Positions 1-10,999 of a stretch of 64,000 nt of DNA are shown here, in pieces (the stretch's first letter is position 1; each line of letters opens with the position of its first letter). The position numbers and the translations under genes are program-made. The notes under the pieces were generated by a model, which saw only the letters and a list, made by a program, of their open reading frames with translations, did no database searches and had not been told where the DNA came from. The DNA lies in contig CALSFV010000039.1 of the NCBI GenBank assembly GCA_943737045.1, positions 635,001 to 699,000 of the forward strand. The letters run 5' to 3'. This DNA comes from Parapristionchus giblindavisi (lineage: Eukaryota > Nematoda > Chromadorea > Rhabditida > Diplogasteridae).

Positions 1-32
1 TGTGACTTGAAAAGATCTGTGAATATCTTTAG

Positions 33-56
33 GGCTACGAAGAACTGGATGAGTAG
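33..56 (+). CDS. Last exon of a secreted cysteine-rich peptide gene (partial, cut by window start)
   Basis: The window begins in intron 2 of a gene identical to the one at 13374-13645. The acceptor ends at base 32 (..atctttag) and eight codons follow (Gly-Tyr-Glu-Glu-Leu-Asp-Glu-stop). A polyadenylation signal (aataaag) follows near base 98. The signal-peptide and cysteine-bearing exons lie off the left edge, so the presence of a complete gene is inferred from the duplicated copy. Confidence 0.6.
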   Translation, partial: GYEELDE

Positions 57-229
57 GAATTTTATCGGTGAAGCATGCCTATGCATGAAAAGATCGAATA
101 AAGCTTGTGATAGTAATTGTTTATGCATACACACGAAACACGAATTGCTTTTAAGATGAAGGGACAATACATTTTTAAAATAATACATTATACTTTTCAA
201 GTGATAACCCTAGATGAAGGGGTGGGCGT

Positions 230-400
230 TTTTTTTTGAATTCCTAAGTTGGTACAGACCATAATCTCTCATCAATCTTCTTGACGCCAACGACCACGGG
301 GTTGACCTGGAGATCGACTTTGATGTAGTTATATTGCATCCACTTAGTGGATCTTCTAGCTATCTTTCGGAATACATTTCTCTTATATGAATCGAAATTC
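230..400 (-). repeat. Dispersed repeat with possible minus-strand coding, R1
   Basis: A stretch beginning 'ggtacagaccataatctctc' and running through 'ttggatctccaggtc'-type sequence recurs at 2473-2640, 7506-7660, 12870-13070 and, through the duplication, 13819-13990 and 16062-16230. Fragments also occur near 11985. On the minus strand several copies stay open for 50-90 codons and include a conserved DWIDEALR-like block (2581-2802). The copies differ in length and in what flanks them, as expected of a degenerate dispersed element. I cannot assign a transposon class. Confidence 0.45.
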
Positions 401-913
401 TTAAAGGGATAAGGAAGACCAAATCAAGTTGAGTTCAGATTGTAGCTTTGACCACTCCGCAATCAAAAATCATTATCAAAATTTTTTTTAAAAATTGTAA
501 AAATGTACAGACCAACCAAATAATTCGTAGTGTAACTCAATGGACAGTTGAGTGGTGCACGTGGTGTGGCCGATGGGTCAATTTCCCAATTCGGCTCCCG
601 TTATTTTTTTCGATTTTCAAAGAAATTTTGTATGTGTTTATGACATCTATTTAATGTTTTGACATTCCCATCATCAATTACAACTCAATTTCTCACATAT
701 ATGCCGAAAAGCGTCGGTGTATGGTTTGTCCTAACAAGTTGTGATACTGGTGCGTTCCTGGGTAATACACAGCCTTTCCATCAAGTAGAATAGGCTACAG
801 CATAAAATCAAATAAAGATTCATACAAACAAGATTCATCTATATAGACACTGTTTATCTTGAATTAATTATTACATAATAAATATAAAGTAATCAAGCAT
901 CGAATGAATGGAA

Positions 914-1079
914 CACTGAGAGCAAACTTACCTGGCAAATCGTTACCCCGATACACTTTCCTGGCAAACGATTACCCCAAATGGTGAATTATTCAACGGC
1001 TGAATTCACCATTTGGGGTAATCGTTTGCCAGGAAAGTGTATCGGGGTAACGATTTGCCAGGTAAGTTTGCTCTCAGTG
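914..1079. mobile_element. Short foldback (palindromic) MITE
   Basis: A near-perfect inverted repeat of about 70-75 bp per arm surrounds a short centre. The left arm starts 'cactgagagcaaacttacct' and the right arm ends 'aggtaagtttgctctcagtg'. The transcript would fold into a long hairpin. A longer family member with the same ends lies at 9454-9910. Confidence 0.85.
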
Positions 1080-2472
1080 TAGAGGAAGAGTGTAGGCTTG
1101 AGTGCATCCGATTGGCCTGGAGATAATCAAAATGATTCAATCTTTATCGCAGTCATTCAAGTCTTAGTTGGTGACATTGTCGATAACGACAAAACACACC
1201 CTGTTTTCACGACAACGGTTGACCACACATGAGGTGTATACGTGCATTCTACCTACAACTGTCTGAGCAGAGCTCACTGACCTAGCATTAAAAAAACTTG
1301 CCAACCAGTAATATCTTCCTCTTACCTTATTTCATTATCCGTTTCACTTTAGGCAGGCCTCGTCGTACCAGTGTTCACTTTTACCGTTGACTGTCTCGAA
1401 GCGCTCGAGGAGATTGCCTAATATTGATTGATTTGATGGCATTATGGATTGATTCAATCACATCAGACTCATCACTAAGATACTTATACGAAACCTAAAC
1501 TAGCTCATCCAAATCATATGTGCCCTTGTAAAAGACAAAAACTAAAACGACAAAGAACCAGCGAATTCAATGTTTCAACTAGAGCTGGCTGCGGGCTCGA
1601 AGGGAGGGGAGTGGGAGTGATGGGAAAGGAAAGGAGGGAGAGGGGAGGAAAAGGACGCTGCCGCAATCCCATTGTAGGCCCACAACTCCCGAATAACCAA
1701 CTCTAGTTGCAACTATTATGCAAAGGAGAGTCCTCTAATGGAAACAAAATTATGTGATGAATAGAAAAATATATTGCATTGATCAAATAAAAAATAAGCC
1801 ACGTTACCGTTCGCCCTTGTTGAATAGTTCAGCGTGCCCATCGCCAGAGCCGACATAGGTGAGCCTGAATGGGATACAGTACGGTAAAGAGCAACGATAG
1901 CGTAAGGGTAAATATATAGTCTTCCAGCAATTTTCCTCGATTATAGATACAACATTTATTATTATGTGATTATTAATTTCCGAGTGTCGATTGACCGACC
2001 GTGGCTAATATCGGTAATGCCCAGTTTGCGAAAAGAAAAAAAAGGTGAAAGTATGAATGTATAAAAATACGAGAGATTACTACGATTTTGAAATTCATTT
2101 TTGCAGGCCTCCTGGACAAACAGCGGCTGCGCAACAACATTTCCGCTGCTACAATCGAGTCCTGCCTCCTTCTCCGTTGCAATTCCATTGGCGAACGTGC
2201 ACGTGAGATCTCCTATCAGCCCCGTCCCATCCTTGTCCCTCATTCCGATCGTTCTGTCAATGTTGCCAATGCTCCCCAGACAGAAGTGACCCATGGATAT
2301 GCGTCCGATGAGAGCGATTTCGATGAAAAAAAGAGTAATTTTTCTACTCAACCGTGACCCCAAAGCACGGCTGCCACGAGGGACAGAAGAGTAGCAGAGA
2401 GAGTAGAAAAGATTACGCACTAGTTGGAGAGAGAGAATAATTAGTGACTAGTGACTGGTTCTCGCCACCCTA

Positions 2473-2802
2473 GTACAGACCATAATCTCTCATCAATCTT
2501 CTTGACGCCAACGACCACGGGGTTGACCTGGAGATCGACTTTGATGTAGTTATATGGCATCCACTTAGTGGATCTTCTAGCTATCTTTCGGAATACATTT
2601 CTCTTATATGAATCGAAATTCTTAACGCTTCATCGATCCAGTCACGAAAACATGTCATTTTTCTGATCCACTCGTTAGTCCATCTGTCTAATCTTGCTCT
2701 CTGCTGTTGAAATCCTTGCATGATCCAAGTAAAATTCGTGCAATTAATGGTATGATATAGCATGGAAAATACTCGAATCATGCATGGATTATCCGTGATC
2801 AT
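2473..2802 (-). repeat. Longest copy of dispersed repeat R1
   Basis: This copy stays open on the minus strand from 2802 to 2581 and includes WTNEWIRKM and DWIDEALRI blocks. It abuts the GATC/ATGCAT repeat. The reading may be a fragment of a mobile-element protein or an exon of an uncharacterised family; I see no catalytic motif. The partner lies at 16062-16391. Confidence 0.35.
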
Positions 2803-3245
2803 GCATGGATTCTGTCATTCCATGCATGATCACGGAAAATTCGTGCACGATCACGGAAGATCCATGCATGATCACGAACGATGGATATTCCATGCTCTGG
2901 TGTTGAAATCCTTGCATGATCACGAATACAAGTATAATCATGCATGATTCGACATTCCATACTTGATCATGCATGGAATATCCATAGTTCGTGATCATGC
3001 AGGTATCTTCAGTGATCATGCACGAATTTTCCGTGATCATGCATGGAATGACAGAATACATGCATGATCACGGATAATCCATGCATGATTCGAGTATATT
3101 CCATGCATGATCATGCCACTAATTGCACGAATTTTACTTGGATCATGCATGGATTCAAACACCTGAGTGCATGATCATGCATGGAGTGTCGAATCACGCA
3201 TGATTATATTAGTATTCGTGATCATGCAAGGATTTCAACTCCAGA
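2702..3245. repeat. Complex palindromic repeat built of GATCATGCATGG words
   Basis: About 540 bp consists of the words 'tgatcatgcatgga', 'catgcatgatcacg' and close variants in both orientations, separated by 10-20 bp. It has an outer inverted symmetry: 'tgaaatccttgcatgatc' near 2707 mirrors 'gatcatgcaaggatttcaa' near 3220, and the 'aaaattcgtgcaatta' arm near 2730 mirrors 'taattgcacgaatttt' near 3120. The duplicated copy is at 16291-16834. It contains many GATC and ATGCAT palindromes. Open frames across it are by-products of the repeat. Confidence 0.8.
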
Positions 3246-4111
3246 ATGATCCGTGCCGCTTTTTGCCTTACGAGCTTTACGAGAGCTTTATGGTGAACTA
3301 GATATAAATATGAAAGTCTAGATCTAATCAGGAGTGAAGCGATGTACATATATCTATATCAAGCATTCGACTCTAATATATTTATCGATTTTACCAAATA
3401 ATCGGTGATCTGGCTCTCCAAAACGCATTGGTAATCAAAAGAGCAAACGGATGCCACGATACACTATGTTGGAGAACAATCCCCCTTATTTAGAGAAGTT
3501 TGCTTTCCGAATGCATTTGTTTTCTTCCATCTGTTTTCGAATTTTTTGAGTAATCGACTTTCTTTTACTACAAGAAATACTTGGAACTCTGCAAATCTGT
3601 CTATTGATTTGTTTGATTTGATTTGAACTGTCACACCATTGAAATCTTGTTAAAGTTCACAATTACTGATAAAATAAAGTCCGAGTTTCCCAATCACATC
3701 AGCACAGTTCAATCCATAAAATTGAAGGATTATTTTCGCTTTAATGCACGCAGTTCTAGCAAAGATGTTGCAAAAAGGAGCAAATAAAATATGTTCAACC
3801 AAAAACATAAATATCAGAAAAGCAAAAATAAATTTTAAAAGTAAGAAAAATCAGTTCACGATATATTCTCGGTAAATTTACTGTAATTAATATCATCTAC
3901 CTTAAACCACGAAGTTCACTGTTAATTTAAATTTTCATATTTATGCTTATTTTTTATTGGTTTACGCAAACCACGAGCTTACAGGTATTTGAATGGAGGG
4001 GATTCAAAGGAGGGACCCGAGAGATGCTTCGCTCTTGGCAGAATCGGGTATGTTATACACAGGCAACTCTAGTTGCGTTTTATCAGAACTACGTTTCCAA
4101 TTGGGATATTT

Positions 4112-4147
<36 letters not shown>

Positions 4148-5017
4148 ACTCTTTAATCTAATTAGCTGATTTCCAAATCTAATTGTGTCACGTTACTAGC
4201 TAATCGCGCCATAATTACATGCAAAATGAGTTGCCTATGCAGTTACGCTAGCTGTTTCAAGTTAACCAGCTCATTCTTCTGATTGGCGTTAATTGAGAGC
4301 AACATACGATGCGGCTTATTCAGCTCTCATAATATTTAAGCCATGCACGTTTTTCGAGAGTGGTCATGATATAACAGAGAAAAGGTAGACCGAAAAAGAG
4401 AGATCACACAAAAGTGAGAGAGCACAGACGATGAGAGTACACCATCGTGCAGATATGCCGTAATTTTGGCACTTCTTCGGTTTCTGGCCACCCCCCCCCC
4501 CCTAACCCCCCCCCCACCTCCTCTCTCCTTTCGCTATCATTTCGCGTAGTAACCGACCGTCTTTTCGTGGCCAGATACCGAAGAAGTTCAGTAATTTTTT
4601 TTGGCTTTTTTTGCCAAATTTCAATGCGCGCTCTAGAGAGATATACTCGTATTAAAAGAAACGCTGTAATTAAAGGAATGTAAAGGATGGATCATTTATG
4701 AACAAAGCATTGATATTATTATGTATAAGTTGAACGACTCGGTTGATTCTAGGGACGAAATAGTAATAATATTTTATTCTTTTAAATATAAATGCATGAT
4801 GAATGATGAAATGCTTTTCTTTTTTAGAAGAATTCGATGAGGAGACTCCGGCACAGCGCCTCGAGCGACAAAAGAACGCGCTTCTCACGATGATCAGTGT
4901 GCGTGAACTGAGAGCGCTGATTGATGAAGTGGAAGGAAGAGCACCCAGCCTGGCATACGTCAAGGTTGCTAATTCGCCCCTCAAAAGTTTCGAAATGAAA
5001 AGAGAAACAGTATAGGA

Positions 5018-5122
5018 GTATCCATGAACGTTGGCAAACCGTTTGCCGACAAACGTCACCCCCCCCCCTTCGCTTGTGACGTCGCATTTGCCTGCAACCA
5101 GTTTGCTAACGTTCATGGATAC
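5018..5122. mobile_element. MITE family M4, ends GTATCCATGAA / TTCATGGATAC
   Basis: A terminal inverted repeat starting gtatccatgaacg and ending cgttcatggatac encloses a 'tgtgacgtc' core and a poly-C run. Related copies are at 18605-18711 (duplication), 25197-25332, 28544-28668, 43888-43986 and 56823-56910. Internal sequence is variable, but 'tttgccgacaaacgt' and 'cttgtgacgtca' words recur. Here it sits in an intron of the duplicated exon set. Target duplications were not clear. Confidence 0.7.
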
Positions 5123-5966
5123 GGCCCCTGAAGATAGACTGTGAAAAGCGAGTATATCTTTCTCTTCTTTTCTTTTCATTTCGTTACTTTCGAACACAGC
5201 ATTATTGATTGCCCTCATATAACTAATTTCGAACTAGATTTTTCACTGTTTATTCTTTCCGATGAGTGAAGAGCGCACCGCTAAACGCAGCGGGACTCGA
5301 ACCCCCCGCAGGAGTGCTGAAATGCGTGCGATCGGAATGAAACGCATACGTGGCCTCTCGCACATGCGGAAATCTTCGGTAGGTAGCTTTCTTTATCCAA
5401 TCACAAACATACAAAGTAGAAAGTTTAAATAAGGAATAATTAATAGACGAATGTTATAAGGGGAGATTACAAATGCATTGTTATGCGTGCTCATAGTGAA
5501 ATATTCAACGTTTAAGAAATCAACCGAGAGATATCGTTCAAAGCTAAGCTTACATGCGTGACCAACCTTTGTCGCTGAAAATGAAGATCGGGTAAGCCAG
5601 ACGCAAAAATCATTTGACATCTTGCGAAGTTTAGGGACTCCGTACTCACTTTTTGTGTTTTTTTAGCGAATTTTGGTTAAATCGGGAGGGTCGAGTGGGA
5701 AAACCGGGTAGGTCTTGCCTTTAGCGATGGTACCGTAAATCACATTTTTTTTGAATGCAATCGTTGCTTGAGACTCCACTAGAACATGTATTTGTTTGTT
5801 GATATTGCTATATATTTATTATTATTACTATTTTTACAGACTATGTGAATTCCGTGCACTCATATCACAGATATTATAACTTATTTGTACGTTATAATTA
5901 TCATTAGGTTGATGTACCAAATGCATATTTTGTGTTTGTTTTGTTCCAAATGTTCAAAGTAGACGA

Positions 5967-6000
<34 letters not shown>

Positions 6001-6289
6001 TCAGGATGCTCAGTGCGCGTCGGGCAAGGACGATTCTGTCTTCTACTTTGAGCATTTGGAGCTGGGCGATTTCAAGGTGCACTACTTCGCCTTTCCTACA
6101 CCACTATGCCTTTTTTATTGAATTAAATATAATTGCTATCAACTTATAAGCATGTAGTTTAACTTATTTTCAAACGGCTGAGGTCATAAAGTCGTTCTTA
6201 CGTCGCCTTAGGAAATCTAGTCGAGGGAGAGGAGAGAGATCGGCAGGCGCCGCCCCCTCTCCTCACTCTCGATCGCTCTCTTGATTAGG

Positions 6290-6840
6290 GGATGGCCATA
6301 CATTTTTGTTCAACTCACATTTTCAGAACTTATGATAAACGGACCCGATTATAAATGGTCCGTGAAATTGGTTATTTTGGCAAAATATCTGATAAAGTGG
6401 GAACTTTCCTGTTTTTTGGCCCGGGGTAATTTACATAAGTTCTGCATTTGCAGAACTGCTCCCCTGCTAGGGGGAGGCATGCCCTCCCATTTTAGGGAGG
6501 GCAGTCCAATGGGGGCCCGTGCTCCCCGCCCTCTCCTCCAAATGGGAGAGCGCTGGACTGAAACGAAGAAGGAGGAAGACGGCTTTTATAGAAATTTGTA
6601 ATTATATTAAATTTTATTAGGGTTTGAACGAGAGAGTGCGAAAATGGAGAGAGCAATTCCTCATTTTAGCTTCGCATTCCGCAATGGCAGGGTCGGTTTT
6701 TACACATTTTACATCACGTTTAGACCGCGCAATGGAGAAATAGATATTAATTAAAAAATGGCGAGTGGTGAATGATAGAGAGTTTAATGCAAATTTTCCC
6801 CGGGCCAAAAAACAGGAAAGTGCCATAAAGTGACCCGTTT
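6290..6840. mobile_element. Foldback-like repeat with 'ggcccgggg' arms
   Basis: The left arm 'aaagtgggaactttcctgtt' with 'ttggcccggggtaa' near 6395-6430 is mirrored by 'ccccgggccaaaaaacagga' followed by aagtgcc near 6798-6825. The interior holds a second small palindrome around 'ctagggggaggc' (6460-6520) and a purine-rich tail. The open frame across 6281-6601 is explained by the repeat and has no protein character. A duplicate lies at 19879-20424. Confidence 0.5.
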
Positions 6841-6879
6841 TTTGATTCGATGAAAGGGTGGGCGTTTTTCAATTCCGTT

Positions 6880-7060
6880 GGTATAAAAGGTAAAAGGTAA
6901 AGGTACAACAAGTTATTCAATGCACATGAAGTCCTGCGGGTGATTTGTCGTACACCACAAGGGTGTTTCATCAAGTTCAAGATGTTCGAGTGCAAGAAAA
7001 TATGAGTATGGGTGATCACTGCTAGGCCAGTGATAATTCAAGGCCAGCGATTGCGGCCCC
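6880..7060. repeat. Dispersed repeat containing 'cgtacaccacaagggtgttt'
   Basis: The sequence from 'aaggtaaaggtacaac' to 'gatcactgctaggccag' recurs in shortened form at about 60985-61050. The middle part (cgtacaccacaag through atgttcgagtg) recurs at 33908-33955, just before the last exon of the large gene. No coding content is supported. 7060-7500 shows nothing further that I can name. Confidence 0.5.
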
Positions 7061-7948
7061 GCAATAGCATTCGGGCACGCAATGGCATGGCTAAATGGCC
7101 CGGAACGTCCTTTCTGTAATAATAATATGTGCGCGGGGTACACGCGACTGGTAGAAGGGAGCGGCGGAGGAGCTGATAAAGGGACGTGGTCTCATCAGAG
7201 TAGTTTCATCCCGCATCCCGAATATTGTGCGTATAAAATGTACTTGCATAAGAAAATGACACTATGCTCTAAAGAACGGAAGTCGCCCAAAGGCTAGATC
7301 TCGCTCCGCCTCTCGATTGTCTCTCCGCTGCCTCTCACCTAACCCGGCTGACCATCGCCGCGCGTTATTTGATATATTTAAGAGATCGGCATAGTTTCTG
7401 AGCCATGCAAAACAAGAAAGTCTCTTGTACAAATGAAATAAGTGGTTTTTATCCAACTCTAATATTTACCAGCTCACATCAATCTAACAAAAAACAACGA
7501 ACACGGGGATCTGGACTTCTGGAGTAGCTATGGGTATGGTATCCATATTGTACACCTTTCGGAAACCATTTCTCTTATACGAATCGCCCATTAGCATTTT
7601 CTTCTAACGCTTCGTCGATCCAGTCTCATGCCATTCTTTTGATCTTTTGTTGCCATAGGCCATCTCCCAACAAATTTATGATCCGTTGCCGAAATGATCG
7701 TTGCCGAAATGATCGCCCCCCGAAAATTTGGCGCTCGAGCTTATGCAGAATTTGAGTTCCAGACAGAATTTGTTCTCTACACTTCTCTATTTTTCACCCG
7801 TACGAGTCGACCGTGCGGTCTCCTTTCCATGTTGAAAGTCTCAACATTCTATGATCAAACCCAATATGGCATCTACAGATATATGTATATTTTTTAAATG
7901 TTATACCCGACTGCCATCTTAATTTTCATGTTTGAGCATGTCGTTAAA

Positions 7949-9450
7949 GTATATGAGAGGAATCGCCAGAGGTTCGACCACCCCCGGGACATAGAAATTT
8001 CGACCCTCTGAAAAATTCAGATTAAGTACTTTGAACGATGCTCTATCGAACTGCGTTGGCCGAATTTGCATATCTGCTCTCATTTTCGAGTAGCGGTAGG
8101 TCAAAGTTGGCAGGTACGGTATTTTTGGCTCGAGTGTGCGTCAGAAAAATGATCATAACTCCGTTCAAAATAATGATAGACAGTTTTTCAAAAAAAGCAT
8201 CGAAAGAGGAGATCTTGGGCACCATTTCCCAGTTGATGTCGTCATTTTTCGACCATGCGCCGGTGCGGGGCGGTCGGGTTTATGAAAAAGTGACGTAACT
8301 TTCCTAATTGGAAAAAGTGCACTTTTCTTCTATGCGCGTTTTGTTGCACCCATATGTGTCTAAAAATGACCCAAGTTTCAGAGGATTTCCGAAATGGAAA
8401 AAAAAAGCGTTGATTTTAGTGACGCGACCTCGGCTTATTCCTTTATTTAGTGACGCGACCTCGGCTTATTCCTTTATCAAGAAACAGCAAAGGAGCAAAA
8501 ATGACTCAAAAACATCCGAAAAAACATTACGAGCTCAAAATACCCATCTATGACAGTTATTTGAAACACAAAATCACCAAGTTCCGAAAAATTTGAAAAA
8601 AACCATATTTTGCTTTTCCACGTGGAAAAAACGTTTCAGTAATGTAAATTAATCTTTATAATATTTCTTATAATGTTTTTGAACATTTATGTTTTTGGAA
8701 GTGAAGGCCTACCTGCTCTTAGAGCCGAGATTTCCGCCATCGAGATTACACGCGCGCGCCCCAACTCCGCGCGACTCACGGAGGGCAACGGGTACGAATT
8801 CTTTCTCATCCGTATCCGGGCGGTTTTTATCCGTATCCGTGAAAAAGTATGTACATGTATATGCTATTTCACGGTCGCAGTGATAAATCTTTAATCCCTT
8901 CCCCCAATCACTTTTCGCATTTCGTTTACAATCGTTTAGGTCTAGATCGACGCAAAAACACTTAAATTATTGCGCGTAACTGGGAACAGCGAACAAAATA
9001 GTCGAAATAGAATTGAAAAGGCCAGAAACTTGCGAGTGTTTTATACTTTTAGCGCGGGAAGAGCATTTCGCTAGCGCGGAAGGTCGCTGCGCGTCCACCG
9101 GCGCATGGTCAAAAAATGACGTCATCACGCACCGGCGCATGGTCGAAAAATGACGTCATCAACTGGGAAATAGTGCCCAAGATCTCCTCTTTCGATGCTT
9201 TTTTTGAAACATTGTCTATCATTATTTTGAACGGAGTTATGATCATTTTTCTGACGCACACTCGAGCCAAAAATACCGTACCTGCCAACTTTGACCTACC
9301 GCTACTCGAAAATAAGAGCAGATATGCAAATTCGGCCAACGCAGTTCGATAGAGCATCGTTCAAAGTACTTAATCTGAATTTTTCAGGGGGTCGAAATTT
9401 CTATGTCCGCGGACCCTCCGAAACTTTTTCTCGCGATTCCTCTCATATAC
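7949..9450. mobile_element. 1.5-kb element with about 330-bp inverted arms
   Basis: The left arm runs from 'gtatatgagaggaatcgc' at 7949 to about 8275. It is mirrored from about 9118 to 'gcgattcctctcatatac' at 9450. The arms include 'gaactgcgttggccgaattt' and 'gatcataactccgttcaaaa' and are about 95 percent alike by eye. The 0.8-kb interior carries a direct 28-bp duplication near 8420-8478 (cgacctcggcttattccttt) but no transposase. The translated arms look open only because they are mirror copies. Confidence 0.75.
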
Positions 9451-9453
9451 ACT

Positions 9454-9910
9454 TAGAGCAAAGTTACCTGGCATATCGTTACCCCTATACATTACCCTGG
9501 TAAACGATTACTCCAAATTTTGAATTCTGCGAAAGGAATTAAACGGCTGAATTCAACATTTGGGGTAATCGTTTACCAGGGTATTATAGAATTACTAAAG
9601 TGTTGCACACACCGCGCCAAATGCCGAATATAGTAAACTTCTCCACCGTTGAGAAAAACGCACTCCAAATTTTCGGAAGGTTTTTTCGAACGTTTTTTCA
9701 ATGCATATAATTTTATTTTTATTGAAAGTCCTGTGAAATGATGAGGAAACGCCATAAAATTCGATAAAACTAGAGAAAATGGTATGTCGCGCGAAGAAGT
9801 GGGCGGAGTCTGAATATTGCGCAGCAAACAGCGGAATTTGTATTGTTCGGACAGTTTTAATTCTATAATAATGTAGAGGGGTAACGATATGCCAGGTAAC
9901 TTTGCTCTCA
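9454..9910. mobile_element. Longer relative of the 914 foldback MITE
   Basis: The ends 'agagcaaagttacctggcat' and 'atgccaggtaactttgctct' are inverted, with secondary arms ('aacgattactccaaat' / 'atttggggtaatcgtt'). This is the family seen at 914-1079, but with about 250 bp of extra interior. Confidence 0.7.
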
Positions 9911-9959
9911 CAATCAATCAATCAATCAATCAATTTATCAAATCAGGCAATATATGCTC

Positions 9960-10180
9960 AGATGAGGATGGGTCTATATTCATCATAGGTTGCATTCCAC
10001 CAGTGTCTTCCAATAGCTCGAGTCAGATCGTCTCTCCAGCGTACGCGAGGTTTTCCACAAGGGCGGTTCCTGTTGTACGGCGTCCACATCGTAGTAGCAC
10101 GACTCCACTGTTCCAACTTCATATTCCGGATCTTGAGGGCCCATTGAGCTTTTCGTTTTAAGCTTTCCTGTATCCAATCT
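9960..10180 (-). mobile_element. Degenerate LINE fragment, C-terminal tail of a reverse transcriptase ORF
   Basis: The minus-strand translation contains ESLKRKAQWALKIRNM, NRPCGKPRVRWRDDLTRAIG and GRHWWN. The last two resemble the W..D(D/I)..R.(A/G)G..W tail that follows the reverse transcriptase domain in RTE/BovB-like and related LINEs. The identification rests on that tail motif only; no RT catalytic block is present in the window. An (aatc)n tract at about 9912-9935 borders it. Confidence 0.5.
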
Positions 10181-10421
10181 CGTAGCTTGGTGCTCTCACA
10201 ATCAGCGTGTAATATATAGTCGGATACATGCATGAAAGTTCTGAAATAGGCTACGTAACAATTATTTTCATTTATTTTTGAAATTTGCAACTGAACTTTA
10301 CATGTATGTATTATTATATTATTCATAATTAGTTCCACATTAGCCATATTTCTATAATTCCATACTATCATAAGTAATTAGATTTGCGATTTAGCAGGTT
10401 TGCAAAAATTTGGTGACGCTC

Positions 10422-10428
10422 TATATAA
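10422..10428 (+). promoter_or_regulatory. TATA box of peptide gene A
   Basis: Tatataa lies within 'ttggtgacgctctatataac', 46 bp before the ATG. The same block with the same spacing precedes genes B and C. Confidence 0.65.
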
Positions 10429-10467
10429 CCCTACATTTTCATTGTTTTATCATTATTTCATTCAGAA

Positions 10468-10848
10468 ATGCGTCTTATTCTCATTCTTCTCATTATCGCC
10501 ACTCTCGTTTCTTCCTTTGGATATCTGGGTGGGAATCTCAAAGATCTATTTATTTATTTATTTATTTATTTATTCCATCAAATATAAATGTTCATAATCA
10601 CATTAATAACACAGGGAAAAGGGGAGATGGATTTCCGTCAAACAATTCGGTTATTTTGATCTTTGATCTTTAATCTTTGATCTTTGATCTTTGATCTTTG
10701 ATCTTTTATTCAAGGTGTGAGGCAGCTCATTCTAAGGACATTGCACAATGCACGGATGAATGTTTCAAGGTTCGAGCTGGCAAATTTCTGACTTGAAAAG
10801 ATCTCTGAAAATTTTCAGATACTGAACGTTCCTCAATCCAAAGAATAG
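10468..10848 (+). pseudogene. Secreted cysteine-rich peptide gene A, first exon interrupted by a repeat
   Basis: The ATG at 10468 opens a signal peptide (MRLILILLIIATLVSS) closely matching the three downstream paralogues. After about 13 further codons the exon runs into a (ttta)n tract and a repeat ending 'ccatcaaatataaatgttca'. An inverted copy of that repeat is at about 12750-12815 and a related one at 52330-52395. The first CX3C half of the motif is therefore not found. Exon 2 (10715-10769) and exon 3 (10819-10848) are intact, with C-X10-C-X3-C, short introns and the TTTGATC-repeat intron end. It is a broken member of the cluster unless an alternative first-exon end exists. Confidence 0.6.
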
Positions 10849-10999
10849 GTGAAGCCAATATGAAGATAGAATAAAACTTATTTATTTATCCTTATGCGAT
10901 ACATTAAACAGAACAAAAAAATAAACAAAATTTGATTGTTTTGAAATAAATTAAGTAATAAGGAAAGGTTTGTAGCGGCAATTACTGGATCACAGCGTC

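Larger units (their letters stand above)
2107..6076 (+). pseudogene. Orphan exon set: duplicated 5' part of the large unrecognised gene
   Basis: Four exons duplicate the first four visible exons of the gene at 15696-34214: 2107-2334, 4828-4964, 5238 (or ATG at 5262)-5378 and 6005-6076. Splice phases are consistent throughout: exon 1 ends with one spare base that joins the two bases opening exon 2 to give a Lys codon, and the rest is phase 0. No continuation exon is seen downstream before the peptide cluster, so this copy is truncated on its 3' side. Exon 1 is acidic at its end (SDESDFDE), exon 2 looks helical and charged, and exon 3 is basic (SGTRTPRRSAEMR). The sequences are not disrupted. 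Whether this copy is transcribed is unknown. Confidence 0.55.
1..6835. repeat. Left copy of a 6.8-kb tandem segmental duplication
   Basis: This segment recurs at 13590-20424 at a constant offset of 13589, apart from small slips in poly-C runs (near 4490 and 5060). The match stops abruptly after 'aagtgacccgtttttt' at about 6835, where the two copies continue into unrelated sequence. The left limit is unknown because the window opens inside the repeat. The segment contains the last exon of a small peptide gene, four exons of the large gene, a GATC/ATGCAT palindromic repeat and several foldback elements. The near-identity implies a very recent duplication or an assembly artefact. Homopolymer-only differences favour not over-reading it. 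Confidence 0.93.

Noticed and set aside
2107..2334. hAT transposase dimerisation domain suggested by KQRLRNNISAATIESCLLLR
   Set aside because: Resemblance is weak, and the exon splices in phase with four further non-transposon exons; kept as part of the large gene.
1962..2420. 152-codon minus-strand frame (and duplicate at 15551-16009)
   Set aside because: Antisense to an exon that joins in phase to the following exons; no independent support.
3943..4161. 72-codon frame with poly Tyr-Ile
   Set aside because: Runs through an (at)n microsatellite; not supported as coding.
5280..5345. Minus-strand tRNA suggested by 'gcgggactcgaacccccc' (a B-box complement)
   Set aside because: No A box and no acceptor stem upstream. 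The stretch is better explained as an exon (SGTRTPRRS) with consistent splice phases, present in both duplicated copies.
8673..8894. Arg-rich frames in two phases
   Set aside because: Interior of the 7949-9450 inverted-repeat element; no homology or splice context.
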